DNA of 12,416 nucleotides from Sulfuricurvum sp. (GTDB lineage Bacteria; Campylobacterota; Campylobacteria; Campylobacterales; Sulfurimonadaceae): the NCBI GenBank assembly GCA_022729835.1, contig DZBC01000036.1, positions 1-12,416 of the forward strand, given 5' to 3'. The position numbers were made by a program, and so were the translations under genes. How positions within the stretch are numbered: the first letter of the stretch is position 1; the number at the start of each line of letters is the position of its first letter. Below the pieces are notes generated by a model. It was not told where the DNA came from, searched no databases, and saw nothing but the letters and a program-made list of their open reading frames with translations. Positions 1-7,064 of this stretch are shown here, piece by piece.

Positions 1-190
1 CAGCAACCAGTTTTTTGACGTGGTTTTTTTGTTCGTAATATCCAGTACCCACGGCGCTGATCACCCCAAGCCCACCTTCAAGCGACACATGCCCGGCAAG
101 CTGATCCCAACTAATTCCTACACCCATCCCACCTTGAATGATCGGAATCTCGATGGTATGTTTGCCGATTTTGACCGATTTAAAACTCAT
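1..190 (-). CDS. Nitronate monooxygenase / 2-nitropropane dioxygenase family protein, N-terminal 63 residues (cut by window edge)
   Basis: The reading frame begins at the ATG at 190 and runs off the left edge, so only 63 residues are visible. The N-terminus has an IPIIQGGMGVG motif (about residues 15-25), then LAGHVSLEGGLGVISAVGTG (31-50). This is the FMN-binding TIM-barrel start of the nitronate monooxygenase / FabK-like family, which oxidises alkyl nitronates or, in FabK, reduces enoyl-ACP; the two cannot be told apart from this fragment. Its ATG overlaps the tyrS TGA as ATGA, so it is translationally coupled to tyrS and is the last visible gene of the pyrH-rpoZ-spoT-tyrS run. The family call is fairly sure, the substrate unknown. 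Confidence 0.85.
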   Translation of the reverse strand, partial: MSFKSVKIGKHTIEIPIIQGGMGVGISWDQLAGHVSLEGGLGVISAVGTGYYEQKNHVKKLVA

Positions 191-1389
191 GAATGTACCT
201 TTAATCGCGCAAACTTGCGCTTTCCGATCTGTACTATATACTCACCAACTGACAACTGTAACTGCTCGTCTTCAATCTTCTGTTGGTCGATTTTAACAGC
301 ACCTTGCTTAATGTCGCGTCTCGCCTGCGTAGTAGACGCGGATAGCCCAGCATCTTGAAGTGCTTTGGCAATCCAGATTGGCCCTTCGAACTCAAAGGTA
401 TCGAGTTCGCTGGGAATCTCACTTTTGGCGTGTACCCGTTCAAACTCCGCCTTTGCTTCCTGTGCCGCCGCATCTCCATGAAAACGCCCTACGATCTCAA
501 GCGCCAACATCTCCTTAACAGCCTTCGGATGATGTGTCTGCGCATTGATCCCCTCGCGGAGTGCCTGAATCTGGATCAGTGACTGCGTACTGAGCAATTC
601 GTAATAGCGCCACATTAGCTCATCACTGATGCTAAGCACTTTGGCAAACATTTCATTGGGATGCTCTGTGACACCGATGTAGTTGCCCAGAGATTTACTC
701 ATCTTCTGAACTCCATCAAGCCCTTCGAGAATCGGCATCATCAACACGGCTTGCTCTTTTCCCGTCTGATAGGTGCGTTGCAGATGACGTCCCATCAAAA
801 GATTGAACTTCTGATCGGTACCACCGATTTCGATGTCACTACGCAGATGGACGCTATCATAGCCTTGAAGGAGCGGATAGAGAAACTCACTGATCGAGAT
901 AGACGTTCCACTTTTGTAGCGCTTCTCGAAATCATCACGCTCCAGCATTCGCGCCACGTTAAACGTTGTGGTAAGTTCAATCATTCCTGCGGCACCCAGC
1001 GGATTGATCCACTCGGAGTTGAACACCACCTCAGTCTTTTCTGGGTCAAGAATCTTAAAGACCTGCGCTTCGTAGGTTTTGGCATTTCGGGCAATATCTG
1101 CGGGCAGAAGCTTTTTGCGGGTTTCGCTCTTGCCGGTAGGATCACCAATCTGAGCGGTGAAATCGCCGATGAGAAACTGAATCCGCGCACCGTATTTCTG
1201 AAAGGTTGCCAATTTTTGTAACAGTACCGTGTGTCCTAAATGCAAATCAGGTGCTGTGGGGTCGAATCCGGCTTTGACCGTATAAGATTTGCCCTCTTCA
1301 TAATGCGCTTTGAGTAGGTTAACAATGCGCTCCTCATCGATAATCTCCGCACTTCCACGGCGAATCTCTCGTAATGCCTCTTCAATCAT
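187..1389 (-). CDS. tyrS: Tyrosyl-tRNA synthetase
   Basis: This 400-residue class I aminoacyl-tRNA synthetase charges tRNA-Tyr with tyrosine using ATP in the cytoplasm. The HIGH signature is HLGH at residues 50-53 (context FDPTAPDLHLGH) and the second ATP motif is KMSKS at 229-233. GGTDQKFN (189-196) is the conserved substrate-pocket segment. The C-terminal 60 residues (about 335-398) fit an S4 RNA-binding domain. Length is normal for bacterial TyrRS. The start ATG lies 11 bases after the spoT stop and is preceded by an AGGATAAG Shine-Dalgarno sequence, and the stop overlaps the next gene as ATGA. It lies in the same tight run as pyrH, rpoZ and spoT, so co-transcription is likely. Confidence 0.97.
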   Translation of the reverse strand: MIEEALREIRRGSAEIIDEERIVNLLKAHYEEGKSYTVKAGFDPTAPDLHLGHTVLLQKLATFQKYGARIQFLIGDFTAQIGDPTGKSETRKKLLPADIARNAKTYEAQVFKILDPEKTEVVFNSEWINPLGAAGMIELTTTFNVARMLERDDFEKRYKSGTSISISEFLYPLLQGYDSVHLRSDIEIGGTDQKFNLLMGRHLQRTYQTGKEQAVLMMPILEGLDGVQKMSKSLGNYIGVTEHPNEMFAKVLSISDELMWRYYELLSTQSLIQIQALREGINAQTHHPKAVKEMLALEIVGRFHGDAAAQEAKAEFERVHAKSEIPSELDTFEFEGPIWIAKALQDAGLSASTTQARRDIKQGAVKIDQQKIEDEQLQLSVGEYIVQIGKRKFARLKVHS

Positions 1390-1400
1390 TCTTATCCTGT

Positions 1401-3569
1401 CTATCTGCTGCGATACGCATCATCCGTACGGAAAAACTGTATCACTTTTATTTTTTGCTCAATTCTACCGCGCAGGCGATTAATATCCCCTTCCAGACTC
1501 TGGAACTCTATCTCGCACAACTGAATATGTTCCTGTTTTTCCTTGCCAAGTTCAATACTGTTTATATCACAACCCAATTTTGCAAGATAGGTGAGAAAAT
1601 CGGCCAAGGCCCCCTTGGCGCTTTGCATACTGACGATCATATGGTAATGATGAATCATCTGCGTCATCCAGCGCACAAAGAGCATCGGTTCATGTCGCTC
1701 GATCATAGCTCCAGCCGTTTTGCACATCTTGTGATGAACATGGGCCTTGCCATTTTGGATGAACGCTACAACCTCGTCTCCAGTTTTTGGGTGACAGCAG
1801 TAGTCAAACACTGCGTCACTAACCGCCTGATTGCTCAAAAACTCCAGACTGCCAAACTGAAACGACTTTAGGCGGAAACGATTGGTGCGTAGAAATCCTC
1901 TGAAACGGCTACGCTGTCGGTACTCCTCTTCATATTTTCTTGCAATCTCTTTGAGTTTTTCACTCTCTTTGGCCAGTTTAGAGCGGTTCTCACAGCAATG
2001 GGAGTGATCAAGCCAGTGCTCAGCCTGCGCGGCATTGGCAGCAATGATCGTGGCAAAAATATTAACACCGCTTAGCGCATCAATATTGCGTAGTCTAGCA
2101 TTGCAGTTGGCCCGGATGCTCGATTTGGCACGCGACGTCTTAACCGCGTCAATCCAACTACAGCGTGGCAACTTCTCGTCTCCCGTGATAATATTGACGA
2201 TGTCGCCGTTGTGTAGCTCAGTCAACAAACTCGCTTTTTCCTTGTTGATCAAGCACCCTTCCGCTTTGTCACCCACTTCGGTGTGCACGGCATAAGCAAA
2301 ATCAAGCACGACCGCTCCGCGCGGCAATGTGAAGGCTCGGCCTTTGGGCGAAAACACACTAATATCTTCACTGTAAAGATCATTCTTAATCAACTCATAA
2401 AACTCTTCGACCGATTCGTTTTGATATTGCAGATTGTTTAGCCAATCGAGATTAATGCCGCTGCTTCCGCTTTTGTATTTCCAGTGCGCAGCCACACCCA
2501 ATTCCGCCGTTTTGTGCATCTCATAGGTTCGAATCTGGACCTCTAAAATCGCTGTTTGATCAAAAACCGTCGTGTGCAAGGTTTGATAGCCGTTGTCCTT
2601 CGCCAAAGCGATATAGTCTTTAAAACGGGAGCTTAGCGGGCTGAAATTCAGATGCACCAAACCAAGAACCGTATAGCAATCCAGAGGACGCTTTAAAAGA
2701 ATCCGAACTGCGAGCAAGTCAAGTATCTCATCAATGCCGATCCCCTTACGCTGCATTTTGAGATAAATAGAGTAGTGGTGTTTGACCCGACCGATAATCT
2801 CAAACTCATCGTCATTAAATCCGTTTTCAAGAAGCATCTGATAAAGGCGCTGGCGAAACGCATTGAGTTTAAGTTCGATGGCGTGGTAGTTGCTGTCAAG
2901 ATAGGAGTCAATTTTTCGCTCCTCTTCAGGGAAAAGATAGTGAAAGCTCAAATCTTCAAGCATTTTTTTCAAAAATGAGATCCCCAGTCGATGTGCAATC
3001 GGCGCATACACTACGAGCGTCTCTTCAGCGATACGATGCTGCTTGTGCGGAGGCAAAGCACCGAGGGTGAGCATATTGTGGAGCCGATCACAGAGCTTGA
3101 CGACCAAAACGCGCACATCTTCTATAGATGCCAGCAGCATTTTACGAAACGAGAGTGCCGATACGACCAACTTTTCGTTGGAGTTAGAAGAGACCAACTC
3201 AGCATCTCGGATATGGTCAATCTTGGTCATACCTTCAACCAAATGGGCGACATCCGCGCCGTATTCTGCTCCGATTTGCTCAATGGTACACGCAGTATCT
3301 TCAACCAAATCATGCATCAAAGCCGCCAAAACCATCGACTCATCTTCAGTCATGGTACCGACGATGGAAGCTACCAAAATGGGATGAATGATGTAGGGTT
3401 CACCACTTCGGCGAAATTGACCTTCATGCCCTTTGAACGCAAGTGCTAATGCTTTTTTGATGGTGGCAGTGGCGTTGATCACGCCAAACAGATGTTCAGT
3501 AGCAGCTTCAACGGTGTGGATATAGCGGAGCTTCTCCAGATCGATGGATTGCAACAATCTAGAGGCCAA
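1401..3569 (-). CDS. spoT: Bifunctional (p)ppGpp synthetase/hydrolase, Rel/SpoT (RSH) family
   Basis: This 722-residue long-form RSH protein makes and degrades the stringent-response alarmone (p)ppGpp. The N-terminal HD hydrolase domain carries HDLVEDT at 86-92. The synthetase domain (about 240-370) has RVKHHYSIYLKM (261-272), GYQTLH (327-332) and EVQIRT (343-348). RFKD at 315-318 is the RXKD form seen in bifunctional enzymes, not the acidic form of synthetase-only RelA. A TGS domain follows (about 403-465), then a CCHP-containing zinc-finger-like segment (591-616) and a C-terminal ACT-like region (about 636-712). Campylobacterota usually carry a single RSH, so this is probably the only long one. 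Start: no ATG or GTG lies upstream in this frame before a stop, so the TTG ten bases after the rpoZ stop is the only sensible start. It has no clear Shine-Dalgarno, which suggests translation coupled to rpoZ. Confidence 0.96.
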   Translation of the reverse strand: MASRLLQSIDLEKLRYIHTVEAATEHLFGVINATATIKKALALAFKGHEGQFRRSGEPYIIHPILVASIVGTMTEDESMVLAALMHDLVEDTACTIEQIGAEYGADVAHLVEGMTKIDHIRDAELVSSNSNEKLVVSALSFRKMLLASIEDVRVLVVKLCDRLHNMLTLGALPPHKQHRIAEETLVVYAPIAHRLGISFLKKMLEDLSFHYLFPEEERKIDSYLDSNYHAIELKLNAFRQRLYQMLLENGFNDDEFEIIGRVKHHYSIYLKMQRKGIGIDEILDLLAVRILLKRPLDCYTVLGLVHLNFSPLSSRFKDYIALAKDNGYQTLHTTVFDQTAILEVQIRTYEMHKTAELGVAAHWKYKSGSSGINLDWLNNLQYQNESVEEFYELIKNDLYSEDISVFSPKGRAFTLPRGAVVLDFAYAVHTEVGDKAEGCLINKEKASLLTELHNGDIVNIITGDEKLPRCSWIDAVKTSRAKSSIRANCNARLRNIDALSGVNIFATIIAANAAQAEHWLDHSHCCENRSKLAKESEKLKEIARKYEEEYRQRSRFRGFLRTNRFRLKSFQFGSLEFLSNQAVSDAVFDYCCHPKTGDEVVAFIQNGKAHVHHKMCKTAGAMIERHEPMLFVRWMTQMIHHYHMIVSMQSAKGALADFLTYLAKLGCDINSIELGKEKQEHIQLCEIEFQSLEGDINRLRGRIEQKIKVIQFFRTDDAYRSR

Positions 3570-3579
3570 AATTAAAACG

Positions 3580-3795
3580 CTATTTGCTAGAGATAAAACC
3601 GGAGACGCCGATGGCGCCCTCTGCGATTTCCATCAGTGCCAAATCAGCGCTCTTGATGGTTTTTAGATCGATGTTGAGTCGGCTGTGGGCACCATTTTCA
3701 AGCTCTTGAGAACGTCTTGCGACGGCAAGTGCAAGTTGGTAGCGGTCGATGTTGGCAGTTTGAAGGGCTTTTGCAGTGAGTTGTTCTAGTCTCAT
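3580..3795 (-). CDS. rpoZ: DNA-directed RNA polymerase subunit omega
   Basis: This 71-residue protein matches the omega subunit, which helps fold and hold the beta-prime subunit in RNA polymerase and in many bacteria forms part of a ppGpp site. The diagnostic N-terminal segment is present: LTAKAL at 6-11 and DRYQLALAVARRSQEL at 17-32. The ATG at 3795 has a GGAG Shine-Dalgarno five bases upstream, immediately after the pyrH TAA. It sits directly before spoT, as in other Campylobacterota and, independently, in E. coli (rpoZ-spoT), a context that strengthens the call for so short a protein. Confidence 0.95.
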   Translation of the reverse strand: MRLEQLTAKALQTANIDRYQLALAVARRSQELENGAHSRLNIDLKTIKSADLALMEIAEGAIGVSGFISSK

Positions 3796-3804
3796 AATGT
3801 CTCC

Positions 3805-4515
3805 TTATTTGACGATTGAGCAGTGGGTGAGGTCACCCTTGATGATTTCCAGCAGATTGCCGGATTGAAACATGTCGCATACGATGATCGGAAGCGCATT
3901 ATCCTTGGCCAGTGCAATAGAGGTGTCGTCCATCACTTTGATGTGATCTTGCATCGCTTGATCGTAGGTGATTCGGTCGAGCTTGATCGCATCTGGATAT
4001 TTTTTAGGATCTTTGTCGTAAATACCGTTCACCTTGGTCGCTTTGATGATTACTTCAGCATCGATCTCGACCGCACGCAAAGTGGCCGCAGTGTCGGTGG
4101 TGAAAAAAGGGTTGCCAGTTCCTGCGGCAAAAATGACGACGCGCCCCTTCTCAAGATGGCGTACTGCGCGGCGCTGGATGTAAGGCTCAGCGATTTGCTC
4201 CATCTTGATGGCAGTTTGTACGCGGACACGAAGACCGACGTGCTCACACGCCTCCTGCATTGCCACGGCGTTGATGACAGTGGCCAGCATCCCCATGTAA
4301 TCGCCCGAAGTACGGCGGATAATACCGTCTTTGGCGGCCGTCACACCACGTACGATGTTACCGCCGCCAATGACGATGCCGACTTCTATGTCGGCGTCAA
4401 CAAGACTCTTGATCTCCTGAGAAATGTAGTTGAGGATCTGCGTATCGATGCCATATCCCTCCTGACCCGCCAGAGCTTCGCCAGAAAACTTCACCAATAC
4501 ACGTTTAAACCCCAT
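3805..4515 (-). CDS. pyrH: UMP kinase
   Basis: UMP kinase phosphorylates UMP to UDP with ATP, a step of pyrimidine nucleotide synthesis. It is the hexameric bacterial amino-acid-kinase-fold type, unrelated to eukaryotic UMP/CMP kinases. Visible motifs are KFSGEALAG (9-17), IGGGNIVRG (49-57), DYMGMLATV (72-80), GTGNPFFTTDTAA (132-144) and KVNGIYDKDP (161-170). Length is 236 residues with the start chosen here. A frame-extending GTG exists at 4524 but lies inside the Shine-Dalgarno (AGAGGTGG), which is correctly spaced for the ATG at 4515, and MGFKRVLVKFSGEAL is the normal family N-terminus. First gene of the run that continues through rpoZ, spoT and tyrS. Confidence 0.97.
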   Translation of the reverse strand: MGFKRVLVKFSGEALAGQEGYGIDTQILNYISQEIKSLVDADIEVGIVIGGGNIVRGVTAAKDGIIRRTSGDYMGMLATVINAVAMQEACEHVGLRVRVQTAIKMEQIAEPYIQRRAVRHLEKGRVVIFAAGTGNPFFTTDTAATLRAVEIDAEVIIKATKVNGIYDKDPKKYPDAIKLDRITYDQAMQDHIKVMDDTSIALAKDNALPIIVCDMFQSGNLLEIIKGDLTHCSIVK

Positions 4516-4543
4516 CCAGACCACCTCTATTTAAACTTCGCGA

Positions 4544-4549
4544 ATTGTA
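4544..4549 (-). promoter_or_regulatory. Possible -10 element for the pyrH run
   Basis: On the minus strand TACAAT lies about 28 bases upstream of the pyrH ATG, which would give a short leader of about 22 bases. No good -35 is visible, which is common for Campylobacterota sigma-70 promoters. Just upstream, TTGCTTT is repeated at 4559-4565 and 4569-4575 on the plus strand. Tentative. Confidence 0.35.
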
Positions 4550-4583
4550 GCTTCAGATTGCTTTAATATTGCTTTGAGGAAAA

Positions 4584-4600
4584 GGCCGCTCATCGCGGCC
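4584..4600 (-). terminator. Rho-independent terminator after the 33-residue membrane protein gene
   Basis: GGCCGC and GCGGCC form a perfect six-pair GC stem around a five-base loop; read on the minus strand it is followed by TTTTCC. It starts about 17 bases after the stop of the small gene at 4617-4718 and precedes the pyrH promoter region, so it separates the two units. The U-run is short (four), so termination may be partial. Confidence 0.65.
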
Positions 4601-4616
4601 CAGAAGAGCGACCCAA

Positions 4617-4718
4617 CTAATTTTTTGTGCGCATTTGCACGAAGAGAGACAAAGCCCCGATACCAACCGCAACAAGTGCGGTCCAGGTTGCAAGGCTGTG
4701 CATGATTTCGTAATCCAA
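4617..4718 (-). CDS. Small single-span membrane protein, 33 residues, function unknown
   Basis: The frame starts at a TTG at 4718 with an AGGAG Shine-Dalgarno six bases upstream and ends at TAG at 4617. The product begins MDYEIMHSLATW and has one hydrophobic segment, about residues 9-28 (LATWTALVAVGIGALSLFVQ), then a basic tail MRTKN. This suggests a single membrane span with a cytoplasmic C-terminus by the positive-inside rule. An internal ATG at 4703 is a possible alternative start but has no Shine-Dalgarno. Support for a real gene: the ribosome site, the membrane segment, a promoter-like element upstream and a hairpin terminator just downstream. I do not recognise a family. Confidence 0.65.
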   Translation of the reverse strand: MDYEIMHSLATWTALVAVGIGALSLFVQMRTKN

Positions 4719-4729
4719 CTCAGACTCCT

Positions 4730-4757
4730 TGTAATCTTTATGTAATTTTTTTGTAAT
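4730..4757. repeat. Three helically phased TGTAAT / ATTACA hexamers
   Basis: TGTAAT occurs on the plus strand at 4730-4735, 4741-4746 and 4752-4757, exactly 11 bases apart. Read on the minus strand these are three ATTACA copies separated by five bases, the last abutting the AGGAG ribosome site of the 33-residue gene. They lie between its presumed -10 and its start codon. One-turn spacing suggests operator sites for a DNA-binding protein or repeated sites in the leader RNA; which is unknown. Confidence 0.5.
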
Positions 4758-4760
4758 CGT

Positions 4761-4771
4761 ATTGTATCATA
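4761..4771 (-). promoter_or_regulatory. Likely promoter (-10) of the 33-residue membrane protein gene
   Basis: The minus strand reads TATGATACAAT, containing two overlapping -10-like hexamers (TATGAT, TACAAT) about 43 bases before the TTG start. No convincing -35 is present, and the flanks are strongly AT-rich. It faces away from the promoter at 4805-4834. Confidence 0.45.
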
Positions 4772-4804
4772 ATACTATGAAAAAATAGTAAATTACTTTG
4801 AAAC

Positions 4805-4834
4805 TTGAAAAAAGAGTTATGCATCACGTATAAT
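4805..4834 (+). promoter_or_regulatory. Sigma-70 promoter of the 83-residue gene
   Basis: TTGAAA (4805-4810) and a perfect TATAAT (4829-4834) are separated by 18 bases. Transcription would start about seven bases after the -10, at or next to the ATG at 4841, so the message is probably leaderless. Confidence 0.7.
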
Positions 4835-4840
4835 GGTGTC

Positions 4841-5092
4841 ATGACAAAAAAAGAGATGTTCAAAATTTGGCGACTTGCAGGCTATACAGGTACCCAAAGC
4901 GATCTAGCGCACCACTGCTTCAACCTCAAGGGCAACCGTATGACAACGCTCAAAGAGGATGAAAAAATTCCCAAGCACTGGGTGACCATCACACTAATGG
5001 CACAGATGCTTTTTGAAAGTGGTGTCGATGCGGACAAGCTTGTTGATCGCTTGCAAAAAAATAAGGATGAAGGGAAAAAAACCAAACGCTAG
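4841..5092 (+). CDS. Conserved-looking 83-residue protein of unknown function, possibly DNA-binding
   Basis: I do not recognise this protein. It begins MTKKEMFKIWRLAG and has a tryptophan-containing middle (IPKHWVTITLMAQML, about 43-57), a predicted amphipathic helix (GVDADKLVDRL, 61-71) and a highly basic lysine-rich tail (73-83). The arrangement of helices before an IPxxW-like segment is loosely reminiscent of small helix-turn-helix proteins, but no clear motif can be claimed. The ATG at 4841 lies only six bases after the TATAAT, with no room for a Shine-Dalgarno; the in-frame TTG at 4805 is part of the -35, so the longer form is rejected. An ATG at 4856 is a less likely alternative. Its TAG overlaps the stop of the convergent acyltransferase gene. 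Confidence 0.75.
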   Translation: MTKKEMFKIWRLAGYTGTQSDLAHHCFNLKGNRMTTLKEDEKIPKHWVTITLMAQMLFESGVDADKLVDRLQKNKDEGKKTKR

Positions 5093-6801
5093 TGGATATA
5101 GCGTTTACGTTTAGACTCCTTGAGCTTTAGCAGATCGACGACCAAAAAACCATCCACGCAGTTATCGAAGTCACGGTCGATACCAAAGTCGAAAAACTGC
5201 ACCCCACCCTCTTCGCAAAGATCGCTGTATTGTTTATAAAGCGTTGGAATTGCGTATCCCATCTCCTGCAAGATATTTTTCAGACGCACCACATCTTCGC
5301 GGTAATCGTTACATGTAAAGAGGGTTTCAAAATTACGCTGACGCTCACCGGTGATCACATAAGACTCTTTGTGGCGCACCCCTTCGCTTTGAGCGGGGAA
5401 GTAGGTGGAGTAGAAAAAGACCAGCAGTGCGACCGCTTCGTCATTGTACGAGCGAGAGATGCTCACAGGGCCAAAGAGGTAGCGGATTTGCGGATTGGCA
5501 CGCAAATACGCCCCGATCCCCTGCCATAGATAATCGAGTGCGCGGGAGTTCCAGTAGCGTGGTTGCACGAAACTGCGTCCCAGCTCAATCCCGTTTTGAA
5601 AGTAACGCTTAAACGCATCATCGTAGTCAAAGAGCGTCGAGGTGTAGAGACCATCGAGTTCGAACATATCGATCATCTCTTGAGCTTTGGCGATGCGGTA
5701 AGAGCCTACGATCTCTAGCTCCTTCTCATCCCACAACACAATATGCTCATAGAAAAAATCGTACTCATCCAGATCACGCTTTTTACCGCTGCCCTCTTTG
5801 ACTTGTCGGAAGCTGATCTCACGAAGACGACCGATCTCTTTAATGATGGCATTCTCCTCTTCATTGCGGTAGAGATAGATCTTTTTTCCGTCGCTCGTTT
5901 CGCCGAGTGCTTTGGCATTTTGCAGCTCACGCTTGAGCTCTTGGCGGTTTTCGGCCAGTGCGATCGGATTGAAGGTTTTGAAGAGGCCCCGACGCTTTTT
6001 GGCCACTCGGTAAAAGTGCTTACGAAAGAGCTTAACGCGATCGATCAGGGTCATTGAGCCAAATTCATAGCTCTCGTATGGAATGCTCTTGCCAATCCTA
6101 AATCCAATGCTTTTATCATGGTACTTAAACATCTCGTGTGGAATCGTAGCAGTAGCGAGTGCCTTGCTGATCATCGAGAGTAGATAAAAAGCGCGCGAGT
6201 TTTTGGCTTCGATAAAAATCGGCAAAATCGGTGCTTGGGTCTTTTGGGCAATTTTGAGAAAGCCGCTGCGCCACTTGGTATCCTTGATACCGCTAGGACG
6301 TGCACGGCTCACTTCGCCAGAGGGGAAGATAATAACCGCCTGCTCTTTAGCGAGCGCATCGTAAATCGCTTCGACAGAGCTACGCTCCATCTTGCCACGC
6401 ACATTTTCGATGGGAATCAGTACATCGTGGAGATTTTCAAAGCCGCTGAGAAAATTGGACGCGACTACTTTAACATCTTTGCGCACGTCGCTAATCACAT
6501 GCAAAAGTGCCAGCGCATCAAGCGCACCGAGCGGGTGATTGGCGATAATGACACATTTGCCATAGGAAGGAATGCGATCAAGCTCATTTTTGTTAATGAC
6601 AATATCGAGATTGAAGTGCTCCAAAATCGCCTCGATAAAGCCAAAAGCGTCACGGTGCGCGTGGCGTTCCAAAAAGGCATTGATCTCATTTTCATGAAAA
6701 AGACGTTTGAAAAAAGCCACGATCCCCTGACGCAGGAGATGAGGAATTTTTTCAAACGACGGGTAGTTGTGTAAAAAATAACTTTCGACGGAAATCGCCA
6801 T
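5089..6801 (-). CDS. Bifunctional acyltransferase: PlsC-like domain fused to hemolysin/GNAT-like N-acyltransferase (OlsF-like)
   Basis: The 570-residue protein has two acyl-transfer regions. The first (about 65-270) is PlsC-like: ANHPLGALDA at 87-96 is the catalytic histidine/aspartate motif in the HPxGxxD form of the hemolysin-type group, and FPSGEVSR at 159-166 is the substrate-binding block. The second (about 300-545) resembles the hemolysin/GNAT N-acyltransferases such as OlsB, with ELGRSFVQPRYW at 406-417 and YLFGPVSIS at 441-449. The same fusion order is known in OlsF, which makes ornithine lipids by N-acylating ornithine and then O-acylating the lyso-lipid at the membrane. That product is inferred from architecture only; glycine or other aminolipids are possible. 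No signal peptide. The ATG is two bases after the stop of the 58-residue gene, so the pair is coupled. Its stop shares CTAG with the convergent gene. Confidence 0.85.
   Translation of the reverse strand: MAISVESYFLHNYPSFEKIPHLLRQGIVAFFKRLFHENEINAFLERHAHRDAFGFIEAILEHFNLDIVINKNELDRIPSYGKCVIIANHPLGALDALALLHVISDVRKDVKVVASNFLSGFENLHDVLIPIENVRGKMERSSVEAIYDALAKEQAVIIFPSGEVSRARPSGIKDTKWRSGFLKIAQKTQAPILPIFIEAKNSRAFYLLSMISKALATATIPHEMFKYHDKSIGFRIGKSIPYESYEFGSMTLIDRVKLFRKHFYRVAKKRRGLFKTFNPIALAENRQELKRELQNAKALGETSDGKKIYLYRNEEENAIIKEIGRLREISFRQVKEGSGKKRDLDEYDFFYEHIVLWDEKELEIVGSYRIAKAQEMIDMFELDGLYTSTLFDYDDAFKRYFQNGIELGRSFVQPRYWNSRALDYLWQGIGAYLRANPQIRYLFGPVSISRSYNDEAVALLVFFYSTYFPAQSEGVRHKESYVITGERQRNFETLFTCNDYREDVVRLKNILQEMGYAIPTLYKQYSDLCEEGGVQFFDFGIDRDFDNCVDGFLVVDLLKLKESKRKRYIH
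5309..5318. repeat. TTACATGTAA palindrome, copy 1
   Basis: Exact copy inside the coding region of the OlsF-like acyltransferase (within Phe-Thr-Cys-Asn codons). Confidence 0.9.
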
Positions 6802-6803
6802 AT

Positions 6804-6980
6804 TTAAGCCACCATATAGATATCGACCAAAGCATCCGCGACACCCTGCATCTCTTCACCCAATACCATTTGCTCTTCGATAAAATCCCACTCCTCGTCA
6901 ATAATGATGTGGGCGTTGGACAAATTCATACCGTACTCTTTGACGAGATAGGCAGCCAGCTTATGGGTAAATAGCGGCAT
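6804..6980 (-). CDS. 58-residue acidic protein, function unknown, coupled to the acyltransferase gene
   Basis: I do not recognise this family. The product begins MPLFTHKLAAYLV, is acidic in the middle (IIIDEEWDFIEEQMVLGEEM, 25-44) and looks largely helical, with no membrane span or signal peptide. The ATG at 6980 has an AAGGA Shine-Dalgarno seven bases upstream; an in-frame ATG at 7019 would add 13 residues but lies within the probable -10 region and lacks a ribosome site, so it was not used. It ends two bases before the OlsF-like gene. By position a small partner or regulator of the acyltransferase is possible, including an acyl-carrier-like role, but no DSL phosphopantetheine motif is present, so that is not claimed. 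Confidence 0.75.
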   Translation of the reverse strand: MPLFTHKLAAYLVKEYGMNLSNAHIIIDEEWDFIEEQMVLGEEMQGVADALVDIYMVA

Positions 6981-7014
6981 CGTTGATCCTTTTAAGATCG
7001 TTTTAGATACCGAT

Positions 7015-7020
7015 ATCATA
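7015..7020 (-). promoter_or_regulatory. Possible -10 for the 58-residue gene / acyltransferase operon
   Basis: TATGAT on the minus strand lies about 34 bases before the ATG at 6980, downstream of an AT-rich stretch. No recognisable -35. A copy of the TTACATGTAA palindrome (7043-7052) lies just upstream of it. Confidence 0.4.
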
Positions 7021-7042
7021 AAAAATGATTATTTCTTAATGA

Positions 7043-7052
7043 TTACATGTAA
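7043..7052. repeat. TTACATGTAA palindrome, copy 2 (intergenic)
   Basis: Exact 10-base palindrome between the 58-residue gene promoter and the end of the arsB remnant. Other exact copies: 5309-5318, 10234-10243, 11567-11576. Confidence 0.9.
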
Positions 7053-7064
7053 TGCTCGACGATG

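Noticed and set aside
661..1221. Plus-strand frame of 186 codons opposite tyrS
   Set aside because: Fully antisense to the conserved tyrS catalytic core; no start signals.
1374..1871. Plus-strand frame of 165 codons opposite the 3' part of spoT
   Set aside because: Antisense to the conserved ACT and zinc-finger-like regions of spoT; no ribosome site.
3823..4566. Long plus-strand frame (247 codons) opposite pyrH
   Set aside because: It is antisense to a clear UMP kinase with all motifs, has no ribosome site, and its translation resembles no protein; it is a codon-bias shadow.
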